Source: Palsa-504 sp050011155 (GTDB lineage Bacteria; Actinomycetota; Actinomycetes; Streptosporangiales; Streptosporangiaceae). From it: DNA of 64,000 nt. Positions 24,576 to 32,771 of the stretch are shown here, piece by piece. Where the stretch lies: NCBI GenBank assembly GCA_050011155.1, contig JBEKJP010000005.1, positions 1 to 64,000 on the forward strand, in the 5' to 3' direction. The notes under the pieces were generated by a model that saw only the letters and a program-made list of their open reading frames with translations, did not search any database and was not told where the DNA came from. The position numbers and the translations under genes are program-made. How positions within the stretch are numbered: the first letter of the stretch is position 1; every line of letters begins with the position of its first letter.

Positions 24576-26045
24576 ATGGCAACGACATCTTCCGTAGCAG
24601 ACCGGGCTGTGAACCGCGATGACGGCCGCCACCCGGGCGTGGCCCTGCTGATCATCGCGACGGCCCAGCTCATGGTGGTGCTGGACGCCACCATCGTCAA
24701 CGTCGCGCTACCGCGCATTCAGGCCGCGCTCGGGTTCTCCGGCAGCGGGCTCGAGTGGGTGGTCAACGCGTACGCCCTGGTCCTCGGCGGGCTGCTGCTG
24801 CTCGGCGGCCGGGCCGGCGACCAGTTCGGCCGCCGCCGTATGTTCGTGACCGGGCTGCTGCTGTTCTCGGCCGCGTCCCTGGCCGGCGGGCTCGCCACCG
24901 CCCAGGCCTGGCTGCTGGCCGCCCGGGCCGTCCAGGGCGCGGGCGCCGCGATCGTCGCGCCGGCCGCGCTGGCGCTGATCGCGACGACGTTCCCGCAAGG
25001 CCCGGCCCGCAACCGGGCGATGGGCGTGTACTCGGGGATGAGCGCGGCCGGCGGCGCCGTCGGGCTGCTCGCCGGGGGGCTGCTCGTCACGTACGCCTCC
25101 TGGCGGTGGGTGCTGTTCGTCAACGTGCCGATCGGCGTCGGCGCCGCGCTCGCCGCCCTGGTGGTGCTGCCCGCCACCGCGGGCCGGATCAGGGTTCCGG
25201 GCCGGTTCGACCTCGCGGGCGCGGTCACAGGAACCGGGGGCGTGGCCGCGCTCGTCTACGGCCTCTCCAACGCCGCCACCAGCCCGGACGGGACCTCGCA
25301 CTGGGGCGACGCCCGCGTGCTGACGGCGCTGACGGCCGGCGTCGTGCTGCTCGCCGCGTTCGCGGTCATCGAGGCTCGCAGCCGCCACGCGCTGATGCCG
25401 GCCAGGCTGCTGCGCAGCCGGGACCGGGCCGGCGCGATCTTGATGATGCTGGCCGTGGGGACCATGATCTCCGGCGTGTTCTTCTTCGTCACCTTGTTCG
25501 CCCAGGACATCTGGGGCTACTCCCCGCTCCGGACGGGGGTGGCGTTCCTGCCCCTGACCGGCACGCTGCTGGCGGGCACCGCCGTCGCCGCCCGGTTCGT
25601 GACGCGGATCGGGGCGCGCCCGCTGCTGCTGGCCGGGGCGGCGACGACCGCGGGTGGGCTGTTCTGGCTGTCGCGGATGACCGAGCACGGCACGTACGCC
25701 GGCGGCCTGCTCGGGCCGGGCCTGATCACAGGGGCCGGGCTCGGCCTGCTCTTCGTCCCGCTGTCGCTGGTCGCCCTGGCCCGCGTCGGCGAGGCGGACT
25801 CCGGGATCGCCGCCAGCCTGCTCAACGCCGGCCGGCAGGTCGGCGCGGCCATCGGCCTGGCGGTGCTGGGCACCGTGGCCTGGACGGTGGCCGCCCACGG
25901 CGCCCGGGCGCACGCGGCCTACCAGCACGCGCTGGCGGCCGGCTTCGACCGGGCCTTCCTGGCCGCCTCGGGGATCGCGGTGCTCGTCCTGGTCATCGCG
26001 ATCGCCATGATCCGGATCCGCCGCACCGACCTGAACGGCAGCTAG
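24576..26045 (+). CDS. DHA2-type MFS drug exporter, copy 4
   Basis: The product is 489 aa. VVLDATIVNVALPRIQAALG and GGRAGDQFGRRRMFVTGLLL are motifs D1 and A, and GAVGLLAGGLLVTYASWRWV holds motif C and the following loop. There are 14 membrane segments. It resembles the actinomycete efflux pumps found next to two-component systems, and its start is 114 bp from the divergent kinase-regulator pair. Control by that pair is likely. Substrate unknown. Confidence 0.92.
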   Translation: MATTSSVADRAVNRDDGRHPGVALLIIATAQLMVVLDATIVNVALPRIQAALGFSGSGLEWVVNAYALVLGGLLLLGGRAGDQFGRRRMFVTGLLLFSAASLAGGLATAQAWLLAARAVQGAGAAIVAPAALALIATTFPQGPARNRAMGVYSGMSAAGGAVGLLAGGLLVTYASWRWVLFVNVPIGVGAALAALVVLPATAGRIRVPGRFDLAGAVTGTGGVAALVYGLSNAATSPDGTSHWGDARVLTALTAGVVLLAAFAVIEARSRHALMPARLLRSRDRAGAILMMLAVGTMISGVFFFVTLFAQDIWGYSPLRTGVAFLPLTGTLLAGTAVAARFVTRIGARPLLLAGAATTAGGLFWLSRMTEHGTYAGGLLGPGLITGAGLGLLFVPLSLVALARVGEADSGIAASLLNAGRQVGAAIGLAVLGTVAWTVAAHGARAHAAYQHALAAGFDRAFLAASGIAVLVLVIAIAMIRIRRTDLNGS

Positions 26046-26097
26046 AGCCACCGAGCGCACGGCAGGTACGGTGCGTCAGCCCGGCCGTCGCGTGCGC

Positions 26098-27135
26098 TCA
26101 GGCGGGCGCCGTGACCGCGGGATCGCCGCCGCGACTCGGGAGCGACCGCGGTAGCCCGAACCACGGGAGCACGCTGCTGTCGAACCGGGTCATGGCGCAA
26201 ATCCGGTCGCCTGCCAGGGTCAGGACGTACAGGCCGGTTCCGCGCCGGACACCGGCCGGGGCGCGCAGGTAAGCGCCGAAGGCCGGCTGGCCGTTGGCTC
26301 GCGCGGGCACCAGGTCGAATTGCAGGCCCGAGCCGAGGATGGCGGCACTGAAGCGCGCCGCGGCGTCCCGGCCCTGGTATTCGAAGGGCATCGGCGGCAT
26401 CGAGACGAAAACGTCGTCGGTCAGCAGGGCCACCAGCGCGTCGAGGTCGGCCGCCTCCCACGCGCTGACGAACCGGGCCGCTATCGCGTCCTCGGCCGGC
26501 GATCCCGGGCCGGGAGGCGGCTCGCCGTCGGCGGCCGGTCCGGGCCGGCGCCGCAGGGTGGCCCGGGCCCGCTTGAGGGCGCTGGTGACCGATTCGACGG
26601 TCGAGCCGAGCATGCTGGCCACCTCGCTGGCGCGGAACCCGAGCACATCGCGCAAGATGAGCACGGCGACCTGGCGGGGTGGCAGCGTCTGCAAGGCGGT
26701 CACGAACGCCAGGGAGATGGCTTCGGCCTGCGCGTAGCGGGCTTCGGGACCGGGCGGTATGCCATCGAGCAGGGCACTGGGATACGGCTCGAGCCAGACG
26801 ACCTCGCCGAGCCGGGTCGGCTCCGGCCGGTCGACCCCGGGCACGTCCCACTCCCGGGCCGGGCGCCGGCGGGCCGAACGAAGCGCGTTGAGGCACCGGT
26901 TGGTGGCGATCCGGTACAGCCAGGTGCGGAGCGAGGCGCGTTCCTCGGTGAACCCGCCGATGCCCTGCCAGGCGGCCAGCAGCGTGTCCTGCAGCACGTC
27001 CTCGGCGTCGGCGAAGGACCCGAGCATCCGGTAGCAGTGCACCTGCAGTTCCCGGCGGTGCGGCTCGGTGAGCTCACGGAACGCGTCGCCGTCCCCGGCC
27101 CGCGCCTTCGCGATCAGGTCGGATCCCACCGGCAT
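26098..27135 (-). CDS. ECF-type sigma factor with NTF2/SnoaL-like C-terminal domain
   Basis: The product is 345 aa from the ATG at 27135, preceded by AAGGTGG. An 82-codon upstream extension is antisense to the neighbouring gene and rejected. Region 2 is LQVHCYRMLGSFADAEDVLQ through WLYRIATNRCLNALRS. Region 4 is LPPRQVAVLILRDVLGFRAS followed by the helix-turn-helix EVASMLGSTVESVTSALKRA. Residues about 215-330 form an NTF2-like domain (FVSAWEAADLDALVALLTDD). That layout is the SigG/SigX5-like group, which lacks a separate anti-sigma factor and uses the tail for control. It is divergent from the RibD-like reductase. Confidence 0.92.
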   Translation of the reverse strand: MPVGSDLIAKARAGDGDAFRELTEPHRRELQVHCYRMLGSFADAEDVLQDTLLAAWQGIGGFTEERASLRTWLYRIATNRCLNALRSARRRPAREWDVPGVDRPEPTRLGEVVWLEPYPSALLDGIPPGPEARYAQAEAISLAFVTALQTLPPRQVAVLILRDVLGFRASEVASMLGSTVESVTSALKRARATLRRRPGPAADGEPPPGPGSPAEDAIAARFVSAWEAADLDALVALLTDDVFVSMPPMPFEYQGRDAAARFSAAILGSGLQFDLVPARANGQPAFGAYLRAPAGVRRGTGLYVLTLAGDRICAMTRFDSSVLPWFGLPRSLPSRGGDPAVTAPA

Positions 27136-27286
27136 GGCCGCCGCCACCTTCTTCCCGTGCCTCGTCGCTTCTCCATCGTGTACATACACCGCCCACGAGA
27201 CGAACTGGGCGGTCAGGGAGCGCCCGGTTTCGCGATGTCGCGGTGTATCCATCAGCGGCAACGCGAACCACGAGGGAGAAATCGCC

Positions 27287-27883
27287 ATGGGAAAGATCGT
27301 CATCACCACGAACGCCTCGCTCGACGGGGTCGTCCAGGACCCGGACGGCCAGGAGGGCTTCGAGCGCGGCGGCTGGTTCACCCGGTCGGGGGGCGCGGAC
27401 CTGGCCGCGTGGACCAGGCACGAGACCGACGAGACGCTTCACGCCGAGGCCCTGCTGCTGGGCCGGCGGAGCGACGAGTGGTTCGCCACGCGGTGGGCAC
27501 AACGAACCGGCGAGTGGGCGGACAGGCTGAACAGCATGCCCAAGTACGTCGTGTCCTCGACCGTCGGGCAGGCTCAGTGGGGCAACGCGACCGTCCTGAA
27601 GGGCGACGTGGTGAGCGAGGTGCTGAAGTTGAAGCAGGAGATCTCCGGGGAGATCCTTGTCTACGCCAGCTACCAGCTCGGTCGCACGCTGATCGAACGT
27701 GACCTCGCCGACGAGCTGAGGCTGGTTGTCTTCCCCGTCGTCGTGGGGGCCGGCGAGCGCCTGTTCGGCGAGACCGGCGACCAGAAGCCGATGCGGCTGG
27801 TGGACGCCCAGCCCATCGGCAAAGGCCTCGCCTTCCTCAGCTACCGGCTCCGCCACGATCCCGAGAATCCCGGTCATGGGTGA
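27287..27883 (+). CDS. RibD C-terminal/dihydrofolate reductase-like protein
   Basis: The product is 198 aa from the ATG at 27287, preceded by GAGGGAG. It carries the YyaP/RibD_C fold: KIVITTNASLDGVVQDPDG, then LLLGRRSDEWFA, PKYVVSS, ILVYASYQLGRTLIERDLAD and VFPVVVGAGERLF. It should bind NADPH. The physiological substrate is unknown, since these stand-alone members are not proven to act in riboflavin synthesis. It lies between the sigma factor (divergent) and mftF, 28 bp upstream of the latter. Confidence 0.9.
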   Translation: MGKIVITTNASLDGVVQDPDGQEGFERGGWFTRSGGADLAAWTRHETDETLHAEALLLGRRSDEWFATRWAQRTGEWADRLNSMPKYVVSSTVGQAQWGNATVLKGDVVSEVLKLKQEISGEILVYASYQLGRTLIERDLADELRLVVFPVVVGAGERLFGETGDQKPMRLVDAQPIGKGLAFLSYRLRHDPENPGHG

Positions 27884-27911
27884 CGAGGCAGTCTCGTACT
27901 AGCCTGGGCGG

Positions 27912-29624
27912 GTGCCGGAGGAAACCAGGCCGTGGCGGCCAGGCGGGGTGACCCCGGCCGGGCCGGGTCCTGGCGACCAGCTAGTCCCGGCGGCATTCCG
28001 CCTCCGTCCCGATCCGGGCGCCCGCATGCTGGCGGGCGGGACGGTGCTCGCGGGCGGCTCGCCCGCCCGCGTGCTGCGGCTCACCCCGGCCGGGGCCCGG
28101 CTCGTGCAGAGCTGGTTCTCGGGGAAGGCTGTCCCGGATACCCAGAAGGCCCGCGCGCTGGCCCGGCGGCTGCTCGACACCGGGATCGCCCATCCGGTGC
28201 TGGCGGACGTACCGGGCGCGCCGGGCCCGGACCAGGTGACGGTGGTCGTCCCGGTCCGCGACCGCAACGCCGAGCTGGCCCGGTGCCTGGCCGGGCTGGC
28301 GGGCGGCCCGCGGGTCATCGTGGTCGACGACGGCTCGCTGGATCCGGCCGCCGTCCGCGAGACCGCGGCCGGGGCGGGCGCGCGGCTGGTATCGCGGCCG
28401 GTGAACGGCGGGCCCGCGGCGGCCAGGAACACCGGGCTGGCAGCGGCGCGAACGCCGCTGGTGGCGTTCCTCGACTCGGACTGCGTGCCCGCCCCCGGCT
28501 GGCTGGACGGGCTGCTGCCGCACTTCGCCGACCCCGCGGTGGGCGCGGTCGCGCCGCGCATCGTGCCGCACCAGCCCGGGCGCACCTGGCTGGCCCGGTA
28601 CGAGGGGGCGAGCTCCACGCTGGACATGGGCCACCGGGCCAGCATCGTCCGGCCCGGATCGCGCGTCCCGTACGTGCCGGGCGCCGCCCTGGTCGTCCGG
28701 CTGGCCGCCGCCGGGTCCGGTTTCGACGAGGACATGCAGGTGGGAGAGGACGTCGACTTCGTCTGGCGGCTCGGCGCCGCGGGCTGGCGGGTGCGCTACG
28801 AGCCCGCGGCCGTCATGGGGCACCAGCACCGGGTGCGGTTGCGGCCGTGGTTCTCCCGCCGCCGGGACTACGGGACATCCGCGGCCGCGCTCGAGCTACG
28901 GCACCCCGGCACGGTCCGCCCGCTCTACGCCTCGGCGTGGACCGCGGCGGCCTGGCTGGCCGCCGCCGCCGGTCATCCGGCGGCGGGCGCGCTGGTCACC
29001 GGGACCGGCACCGCCCTGCTCGCCCGGCGGCTGGCCCAGATCACCGGCGAGCCGTGGCCGCTCCCGGCCGGCTCGGCCGCGTGGGGGCTGGCGGCCAGCC
29101 AGGCCGCTGGCGGGACGCTCGCGGCGGCCCGGCCGCTGGGCAGCGCCCTGTCGCGGGTCTGGTGGCCGGCCGCGCTGCCGGCCGCGGTCGCGGTGCGGCG
29201 GCTGCGGCTCCCGCTGGCCGCGCTGGTCCTCGCGCCGCCGCTGCTCGACTGGCTGGACCGCCGTCCGCCCCTGGACCCGGTACGGTACGTGGCGGCCCGG
29301 CTGCTCGATGACGTCGCGTATAGCCTAGGTGTCTGGCAAGGATGTGCCGAACGGGGTACCGTCCAGCCCTTGCTCCCGGTGCTACGCGGCCGCTCCTTAT
29401 CGGTGCCGCACTACTTGTGCTGTGCTATTTGTGCTGTGCTATTTGTGCTGTGCTATTTGTGCAGGCCCCGGCTGAACTCGGCCGGCACGATGACGTCCTC
29501 CGGGGTCAGCTCGCCGATGGAAGAGCGGCCGAGTGCGAGCAGGGTCGAGTCGATGCCGCCGCGGAGCACGTCGAGGACGTTCTTGACCCCGGCCGCGCCG
29601 TTGGCGGCCAGCCCCCACAGGTAG
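27912..29624 (+). CDS. mftF: Mycofactocin glycosyltransferase MftF, with extended C-terminus
   Basis: The frame is 570 aa, while the family is nearer 470-500. It begins GDQLVPAAFRLRPDPGARML, then a winged-helix-like TPAGARLV segment. The GT2 domain follows: TVVVPVRDRN, VIVVDDGS at 135-142, DSD at 188-190 and EDVDFVWRL. Membrane segments lie in the C-terminal third. MftF adds beta-1,4-glucose units to mycofactocin. The family end is close to AARLLDDVAYSLGVWQGC and LLPVLRG, about residue 495. The remaining 75 residues read through a 14-bp repeat and antisense to mftD. The GTG at 27912 has TAGCCT 6 nt upstream, a leaderless layout. Confidence 0.87.
   Translation: MPEETRPWRPGGVTPAGPGPGDQLVPAAFRLRPDPGARMLAGGTVLAGGSPARVLRLTPAGARLVQSWFSGKAVPDTQKARALARRLLDTGIAHPVLADVPGAPGPDQVTVVVPVRDRNAELARCLAGLAGGPRVIVVDDGSLDPAAVRETAAGAGARLVSRPVNGGPAAARNTGLAAARTPLVAFLDSDCVPAPGWLDGLLPHFADPAVGAVAPRIVPHQPGRTWLARYEGASSTLDMGHRASIVRPGSRVPYVPGAALVVRLAAAGSGFDEDMQVGEDVDFVWRLGAAGWRVRYEPAAVMGHQHRVRLRPWFSRRRDYGTSAAALELRHPGTVRPLYASAWTAAAWLAAAAGHPAAGALVTGTGTALLARRLAQITGEPWPLPAGSAAWGLAASQAAGGTLAAARPLGSALSRVWWPAALPAAVAVRRLRLPLAALVLAPPLLDWLDRRPPLDPVRYVAARLLDDVAYSLGVWQGCAERGTVQPLLPVLRGRSLSVPHYLCCAICAVLFVLCYLCRPRLNSAGTMTSSGVSSPMEERPSASRVESMPPRSTSRTFLTPAAPLAASPHR
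29416..29462 (+). repeat. 14-bp minisatellite between the mftF and mftD ends
   Basis: Three perfect units of TGTGCTGTGCTATT (29416-29429, 29430-29443, 29444-29457) plus TGTGC make 3.4 copies. The mftD stop codon TAG (29453-29455 on the minus strand) lies inside the last unit. Because 14 is not a multiple of 3, the three units supply a minus-strand TAG in each frame in turn. The plus strand has no stop in any frame, which lets the mftF frame run on. Confidence 0.9.
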
Positions 29625-30634
29625 GCGCGGCCGATCATGACCGCCCGCGCGCCGAGCGCCACCGCCTTGACCACGTCGCTGCCGCGCCGGATGCCGCCGT
29701 CGAGCAGCACCTCGACCTGGCCGCCCACGGCGTCGGCCACGCCGGGCAGCGCCCGGATGGAGGCGGGGGTGCCGTCCAGGTTGTTGCCGCCGTGGTTGGA
29801 CACCGAGATCGCGGTGGCCCCGATGTCGACGGCGCGCCGCGCGTCGTCGGCGCGCATGACGCCCTTGACCATGAACGGGCCACCCCACTGCTCCCGCAGC
29901 CAGGCGATGTCGTCCCAGGTGGGCGGGGGAGTCTGCATCCACTCGCCGTACACGCCGAAGAAGGTCGGCGGTGTCTCGCCGGGAGCGGCCATGTTCGGCA
30001 CGGTCAGGTCGGGCAGCCCGCCGTGGGCGAGCCAGTCGCGGACGTAGCCGGGCTTGGTGACGCCCTCGGGCGCGAGACGGATCAGGGTCCGCAGGTCCAT
30101 CTTCTCCGGGATCGCGGGGCTGCCCCAGTCCCGGCCGTTGGAGAACGACCAGTCCAGGGTGACGATGAGACCCTTGGCGCCGGCTTGCCTGGCCCGTTCG
30201 GTCCGCTGGATCATCTGATCCTTGGTCCCGGTCCAGTACATCTGGAAGAACAGCTTGGGGTTGACCTGCGCCACCGCTTCCACCGCCATGCTGCCGAACG
30301 AGCTCAGGCCCATCGCCGTCCCGGCCTCGGAGGTGCCGCGGGCCACTCCGACCTCGCCGTCCGGGTGCACGGCCTGCACGCCGGTCGGGGACGCGATCAC
30401 CGGCAGCGCGATGTCCTGGCCGAGCACGGTGGTGGCCAGGTCCCGGGCGGCGGGCAGGTTCGCGATGTGCGGCGGTGCGAACCGCAGCTCGCTGAACGCG
30501 GCCACGTTGTCCTTGAGGGTCACGCCCTGCTCGGTCCCGGCCACCAGCGCCATGTACACCGGTTTCGGCAGCCGCCGCCTGGCCCGGCGGCGCGCTTCCT
30601 CGACCGTCTCGAACCACTCGCGTGTGCTGGCCAT
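29453..30634 (-). CDS. mftD: Pre-mycofactocin synthase MftD (FMN-dependent alpha-hydroxyacid dehydrogenase family)
   Basis: The product is 393 aa from the ATG at 30634, preceded by GGGAG. The N-terminus ASTREWFETVEEARRRARRR and the motif KPVYMALVAGTEQGVTLKDN are typical of MftD (Rv0694). The TIM barrel shows VIASPTGVQAVHPDGEVG, FQMYW, SVSNHGGNNLDG with the catalytic His, and LLDGGIRRGSDVVKAVALGA for FMN phosphate. MftD oxidatively deaminates the AHDP intermediate to give the redox-active pre-mycofactocin. It converges with mftF. mftA, mftB, mftC and mftE are not in the window. Confidence 0.9.
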   Translation of the reverse strand: MASTREWFETVEEARRRARRRLPKPVYMALVAGTEQGVTLKDNVAAFSELRFAPPHIANLPAARDLATTVLGQDIALPVIASPTGVQAVHPDGEVGVARGTSEAGTAMGLSSFGSMAVEAVAQVNPKLFFQMYWTGTKDQMIQRTERARQAGAKGLIVTLDWSFSNGRDWGSPAIPEKMDLRTLIRLAPEGVTKPGYVRDWLAHGGLPDLTVPNMAAPGETPPTFFGVYGEWMQTPPPTWDDIAWLREQWGGPFMVKGVMRADDARRAVDIGATAISVSNHGGNNLDGTPASIRALPGVADAVGGQVEVLLDGGIRRGSDVVKAVALGARAVMIGRAYLWGLAANGAAGVKNVLDVLRGGIDSTLLALGRSSIGELTPEDVIVPAEFSRGLHK

Positions 30635-30729
30635 GGTGGTCTCCCTCGCGCCGACTGGATGCCTGCCGCTCATTTTGACACTCGGTGCCGTAAAATATCC
30701 AGCCTGCCCGTCCCGTAACATCCACGTTC

Positions 30730-31431
30730 ATGTCCTGCGACGAGGCCGGGCCGGTGCCGGCCGGCCATCCCGACCGGATCCGGTGGAACGCCAGGTACAC
30801 GGCCAGGTTCGGATCGTCCTTCACGCCTCATCCGCTGGCGGTGCGGGCCCTGGCTCTCGACCCGCCGCACGGGCCGGTGGCCGACCTGGCCTGCGGCCCG
30901 TCGGGCAGCGCGCTGCTGGCCGCCGGGCAGGGGCGCCGGGTCACCGCGGTGGACATCTCCGAGGTGGCGCTCGGGCTGCTCGGCGATGAGGCCCGCTGGC
31001 GCGGGCTCGGCCACCTGATCACCTTGGTCCACGCGGACCTGTCGGCCTGGTCCCCGGAACCGCGCTCGCACGCGCTGGTGCTGTGCACCGGTTTCTGGAA
31101 TCGGGCCGTGTTCACCCGCGCGACGGACGTGGTGACCAACGGCGGCCTGCTGGCCTGGGAGGCTCTCACCGCCGAAGCCCGCGACAAGCACCCCAGCCTT
31201 CCCGCAGAGTGGTCCCTGGCGCCCGGCGAACCCGCCTCGCTCCTGCCGCCCGACTTCGCTCTCATAGAGCAGGCCGACGAGCCGACACGCGCACGCCGTT
31301 GCCTTCTAGCTCGCCGCGTCGGGACCTTCGCGCGCCAGCCTATGGCGTGCCACGCTGCGGTGGCCCTCGCTCCTACTCTCAAGTCTGCAGAGGGTGGCCA
31401 GTGCGGACGAGCTCATCCCGGATGTCCATGA
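30730..31431 (+). CDS. Class I SAM-dependent methyltransferase
   Basis: The product is up to 233 aa. HPDRIRWNARYTARFG at the N-terminus, motif I VADLACGPSGSALLAA, AVDISEVALGLL and LVLCTGFW define a Rossmann methyltransferase resembling TehB-like proteins. Substrate unknown. The ATG at 30730 has TAACAT 8 nt upstream and no ribosome site, so it may be leaderless. The fold ends near CLLARRV (about 31320). The last 35 codons look like a read-through tail that overlaps the convergent gene by 53 bp. It is divergent from mftD, 95 bp away; a mycofactocin link is only positional. Confidence 0.82.
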   Translation: MSCDEAGPVPAGHPDRIRWNARYTARFGSSFTPHPLAVRALALDPPHGPVADLACGPSGSALLAAGQGRRVTAVDISEVALGLLGDEARWRGLGHLITLVHADLSAWSPEPRSHALVLCTGFWNRAVFTRATDVVTNGGLLAWEALTAEARDKHPSLPAEWSLAPGEPASLLPPDFALIEQADEPTRARRCLLARRVGTFARQPMACHAAVALAPTLKSAEGGQCGRAHPGCP

Positions 31432-32014
31432 TCGTGATGTCTCTGCGCAGAAAAGCTGTGAGATATGTCAGCGTTCCACCACAAAGCGCGCGCCCTGGCA
31501 TTCGGCATGGCAGCTTCAACATCTCCGGCGTGATTCCCAACTGGCAGAACTGTCTAGCGTCCGCAGGAAGGACATGAAGCGTAAGCCATGGAGCTGCCGT
31601 CTTATCCGTGAACCACTGGGCAGCCCACCCGTGCGCTATTGACCGGATGAGTTCCACGCGAAGCTCTGGAATGCGAGGCGGTTCGTCCCGGGAACGAGCG
31701 ATGACTCGTTCGAGCGCTGCCAGATCTTTGATCGCCACCATGCGGGGCGCGCGGTTCGGGTGAGTCTGATGCGGAACGGCAGCTGCCCAGTCCGTTCTCC
31801 TCGAAGAGGGTGAAGGCCGGCGGGCAGACTCGGCAGGTGAGTCGTCTGCGGTAGGCCGGCGTCGAAACTTGTCGCGGATAGCCTTAGCTACTTCGGGTTC
31901 AAGCATGGAGGCTGTGCTCCGGACGCACTCGCCATTCTCGGAGAGCACTGTCAGGATCACGCTTGAATCTACATTCAATTCTTGGGCTAGCTCGTATACG
32001 CGAATTTTTACCAT
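31379..32014 (-). CDS. Orphan protein with IF-2 N-terminal domain
   Basis: The product is 211 aa. Residues 1-50 (VKIRVYELAQELNVDSSVIL...) match the IF2_N helix domain of translation initiation factor IF-2, but no GTPase follows. Residues 55-80 are a basic Ser/Arg-rich linker. The C-terminal 130 residues (LAALERVIARSRDEPPRIPE, HGWAAQWFTDKTAAPWLTLH) are unrecognised. GAGGGGA precedes the ATG. Codon use is visibly less GC-rich than the surroundings, suggesting transfer. Function unknown; IF2_N domains bind nucleic acid or ribosome partners in their usual context. Confidence 0.7.
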   Translation of the reverse strand: MVKIRVYELAQELNVDSSVILTVLSENGECVRSTASMLEPEVAKAIRDKFRRRPTADDSPAESARRPSPSSRRTDWAAAVPHQTHPNRAPRMVAIKDLAALERVIARSRDEPPRIPELRVELIRSIAHGWAAQWFTDKTAAPWLTLHVLPADARQFCQLGITPEMLKLPCRMPGRALCGGTLTYLTAFLRRDITIMDIRDELVRTGHPLQT

Positions 32015-32260
32015 ATGGTCCCCTCTTATGTTGAGCTACTTAAAAGAGTGGGCTGCACAGACATGGCGACCCAACTGTTTTCGTAAGTAATTTCGATTAT
32101 ATCCTAAACGGTGTGGTTTGTCTGACGCGACCGGCGGTAGTACTAACGATCTCTGACCCTGGAGGTGACGGTGCTTCCGGTGAGAGACGGGATTCCGGGA
32201 GGGCGGCCGGGCCCGGGATCCCGGGGCCGCGCGGGAGGCGGGTGTCACCCGGGGTACGCA

Positions 32261-32295
32261 AGAACAGCACCGGTGGCACATGGGGTCACCTAGGA
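32261..32295 (+). repeat. 35-bp direct repeat, left copy
   Basis: The copy begins AGAACAGCACCGGTGGCACA and ends CACCTAGGA. It matches the copy at 32619-32653 at 32 of 35 positions, in the same orientation. The two copies flank a stretch of about 320 bp without genes. Confidence 0.85.
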
Positions 32296-32620
32296 CGCGT
32301 CGAAATATAACCCGATGTCTTGGTGTGAACTGGCTTCGATTTCTCCATAATTACTGACGGGACGGCTGCGCCTCAGGCAGCGTGTTTCATGATCGCGAAG
32401 ACTTTTATATCATTTTCCGTAGTAAATCCTTCGCGATCATGAAACACCTGCCCAGGGACCTGCGGCTGGCAGTCGCATCCGTCTCCGGAGTCCCAGCAGG
32501 AACGACTCCGGGAGTGATCACGCTAGCGTGGGCAGAAGCCCGGCCGCATATACGCCAGGACTGGCCACGATTAAGGCTCGCGAAGGAGACTCTGCGGTTT
32601 ATTTCCCGACGCGTCCCTAG
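32290..32620. mobile_element. Possible small non-autonomous element with imperfect terminal inverted repeats
   Basis: The left end reads CTAGGACGCGTCGAAATA and the right end, reverse-complemented, reads CTAGGGACGCGTCGGGAAAT. About 22 positions agree with three small gaps, though GACGCGTC is itself palindromic. The ends abut the 35-bp direct repeats at 32261-32295 and 32619-32653, and a 19-bp-arm palindrome lies inside. No transposase is encoded. The wider 32015-32771 gap (757 bp) has no gene I can support. A MITE, an excised-element scar or a structured regulatory locus are all possible. Confidence 0.4.
32382..32447. repeat. Long inverted repeat with 19-bp perfect arms
   Basis: The arms GTGTTTCATGATCGCGAAG (32382-32400) and CTTCGCGATCATGAAACAC (32429-32447) are perfect complements around a 28-nt AT-rich loop. 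Outside the arms, GGCAG pairs again with one bulged base. Transcribed, it would make a very stable stem-loop; as DNA it could extrude a cruciform or bind a dimeric protein. Confidence 0.92.
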
Positions 32621-32653
32621 AACAGCACCGATGGCACATGGGATCACCTAGAA
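32619..32653 (+). repeat. 35-bp direct repeat, right copy
   Basis: The copy begins AGAACAGCACCGATGGCACA and ends CACCTAGAA. It differs from the copy at 32261 at three positions, each G to A. The three changes are all transitions of the same kind, which fits ageing of an inactive repeat. Confidence 0.85.
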
Positions 32654-32771
32654 GTGGCACACCGGGCACCCAAGAACGTATGCGGGGCCAAACCGAGTCC
32701 GTGACGGCACGAAGGGCGGCACAGAGGTGATAACCCTGGCTATTGAAGATCGTTAGGCCCCGTCGCGGTAG

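Noticed and set aside
26045..26097. Terminator between the convergent MFS exporter and ECF sigma gene
   Set aside because: Only a 5-bp stem (CGCAC/GTGCG) is present, too weak to call.
29416..29462. CRISPR-like array
   Set aside because: The units are directly adjacent with no spacers, so it is a minisatellite.
30730..31431. Assignment of the methyltransferase as MftM
   Set aside because: The motif layout does not match what I recall of MftM; only position links it to mycofactocin.
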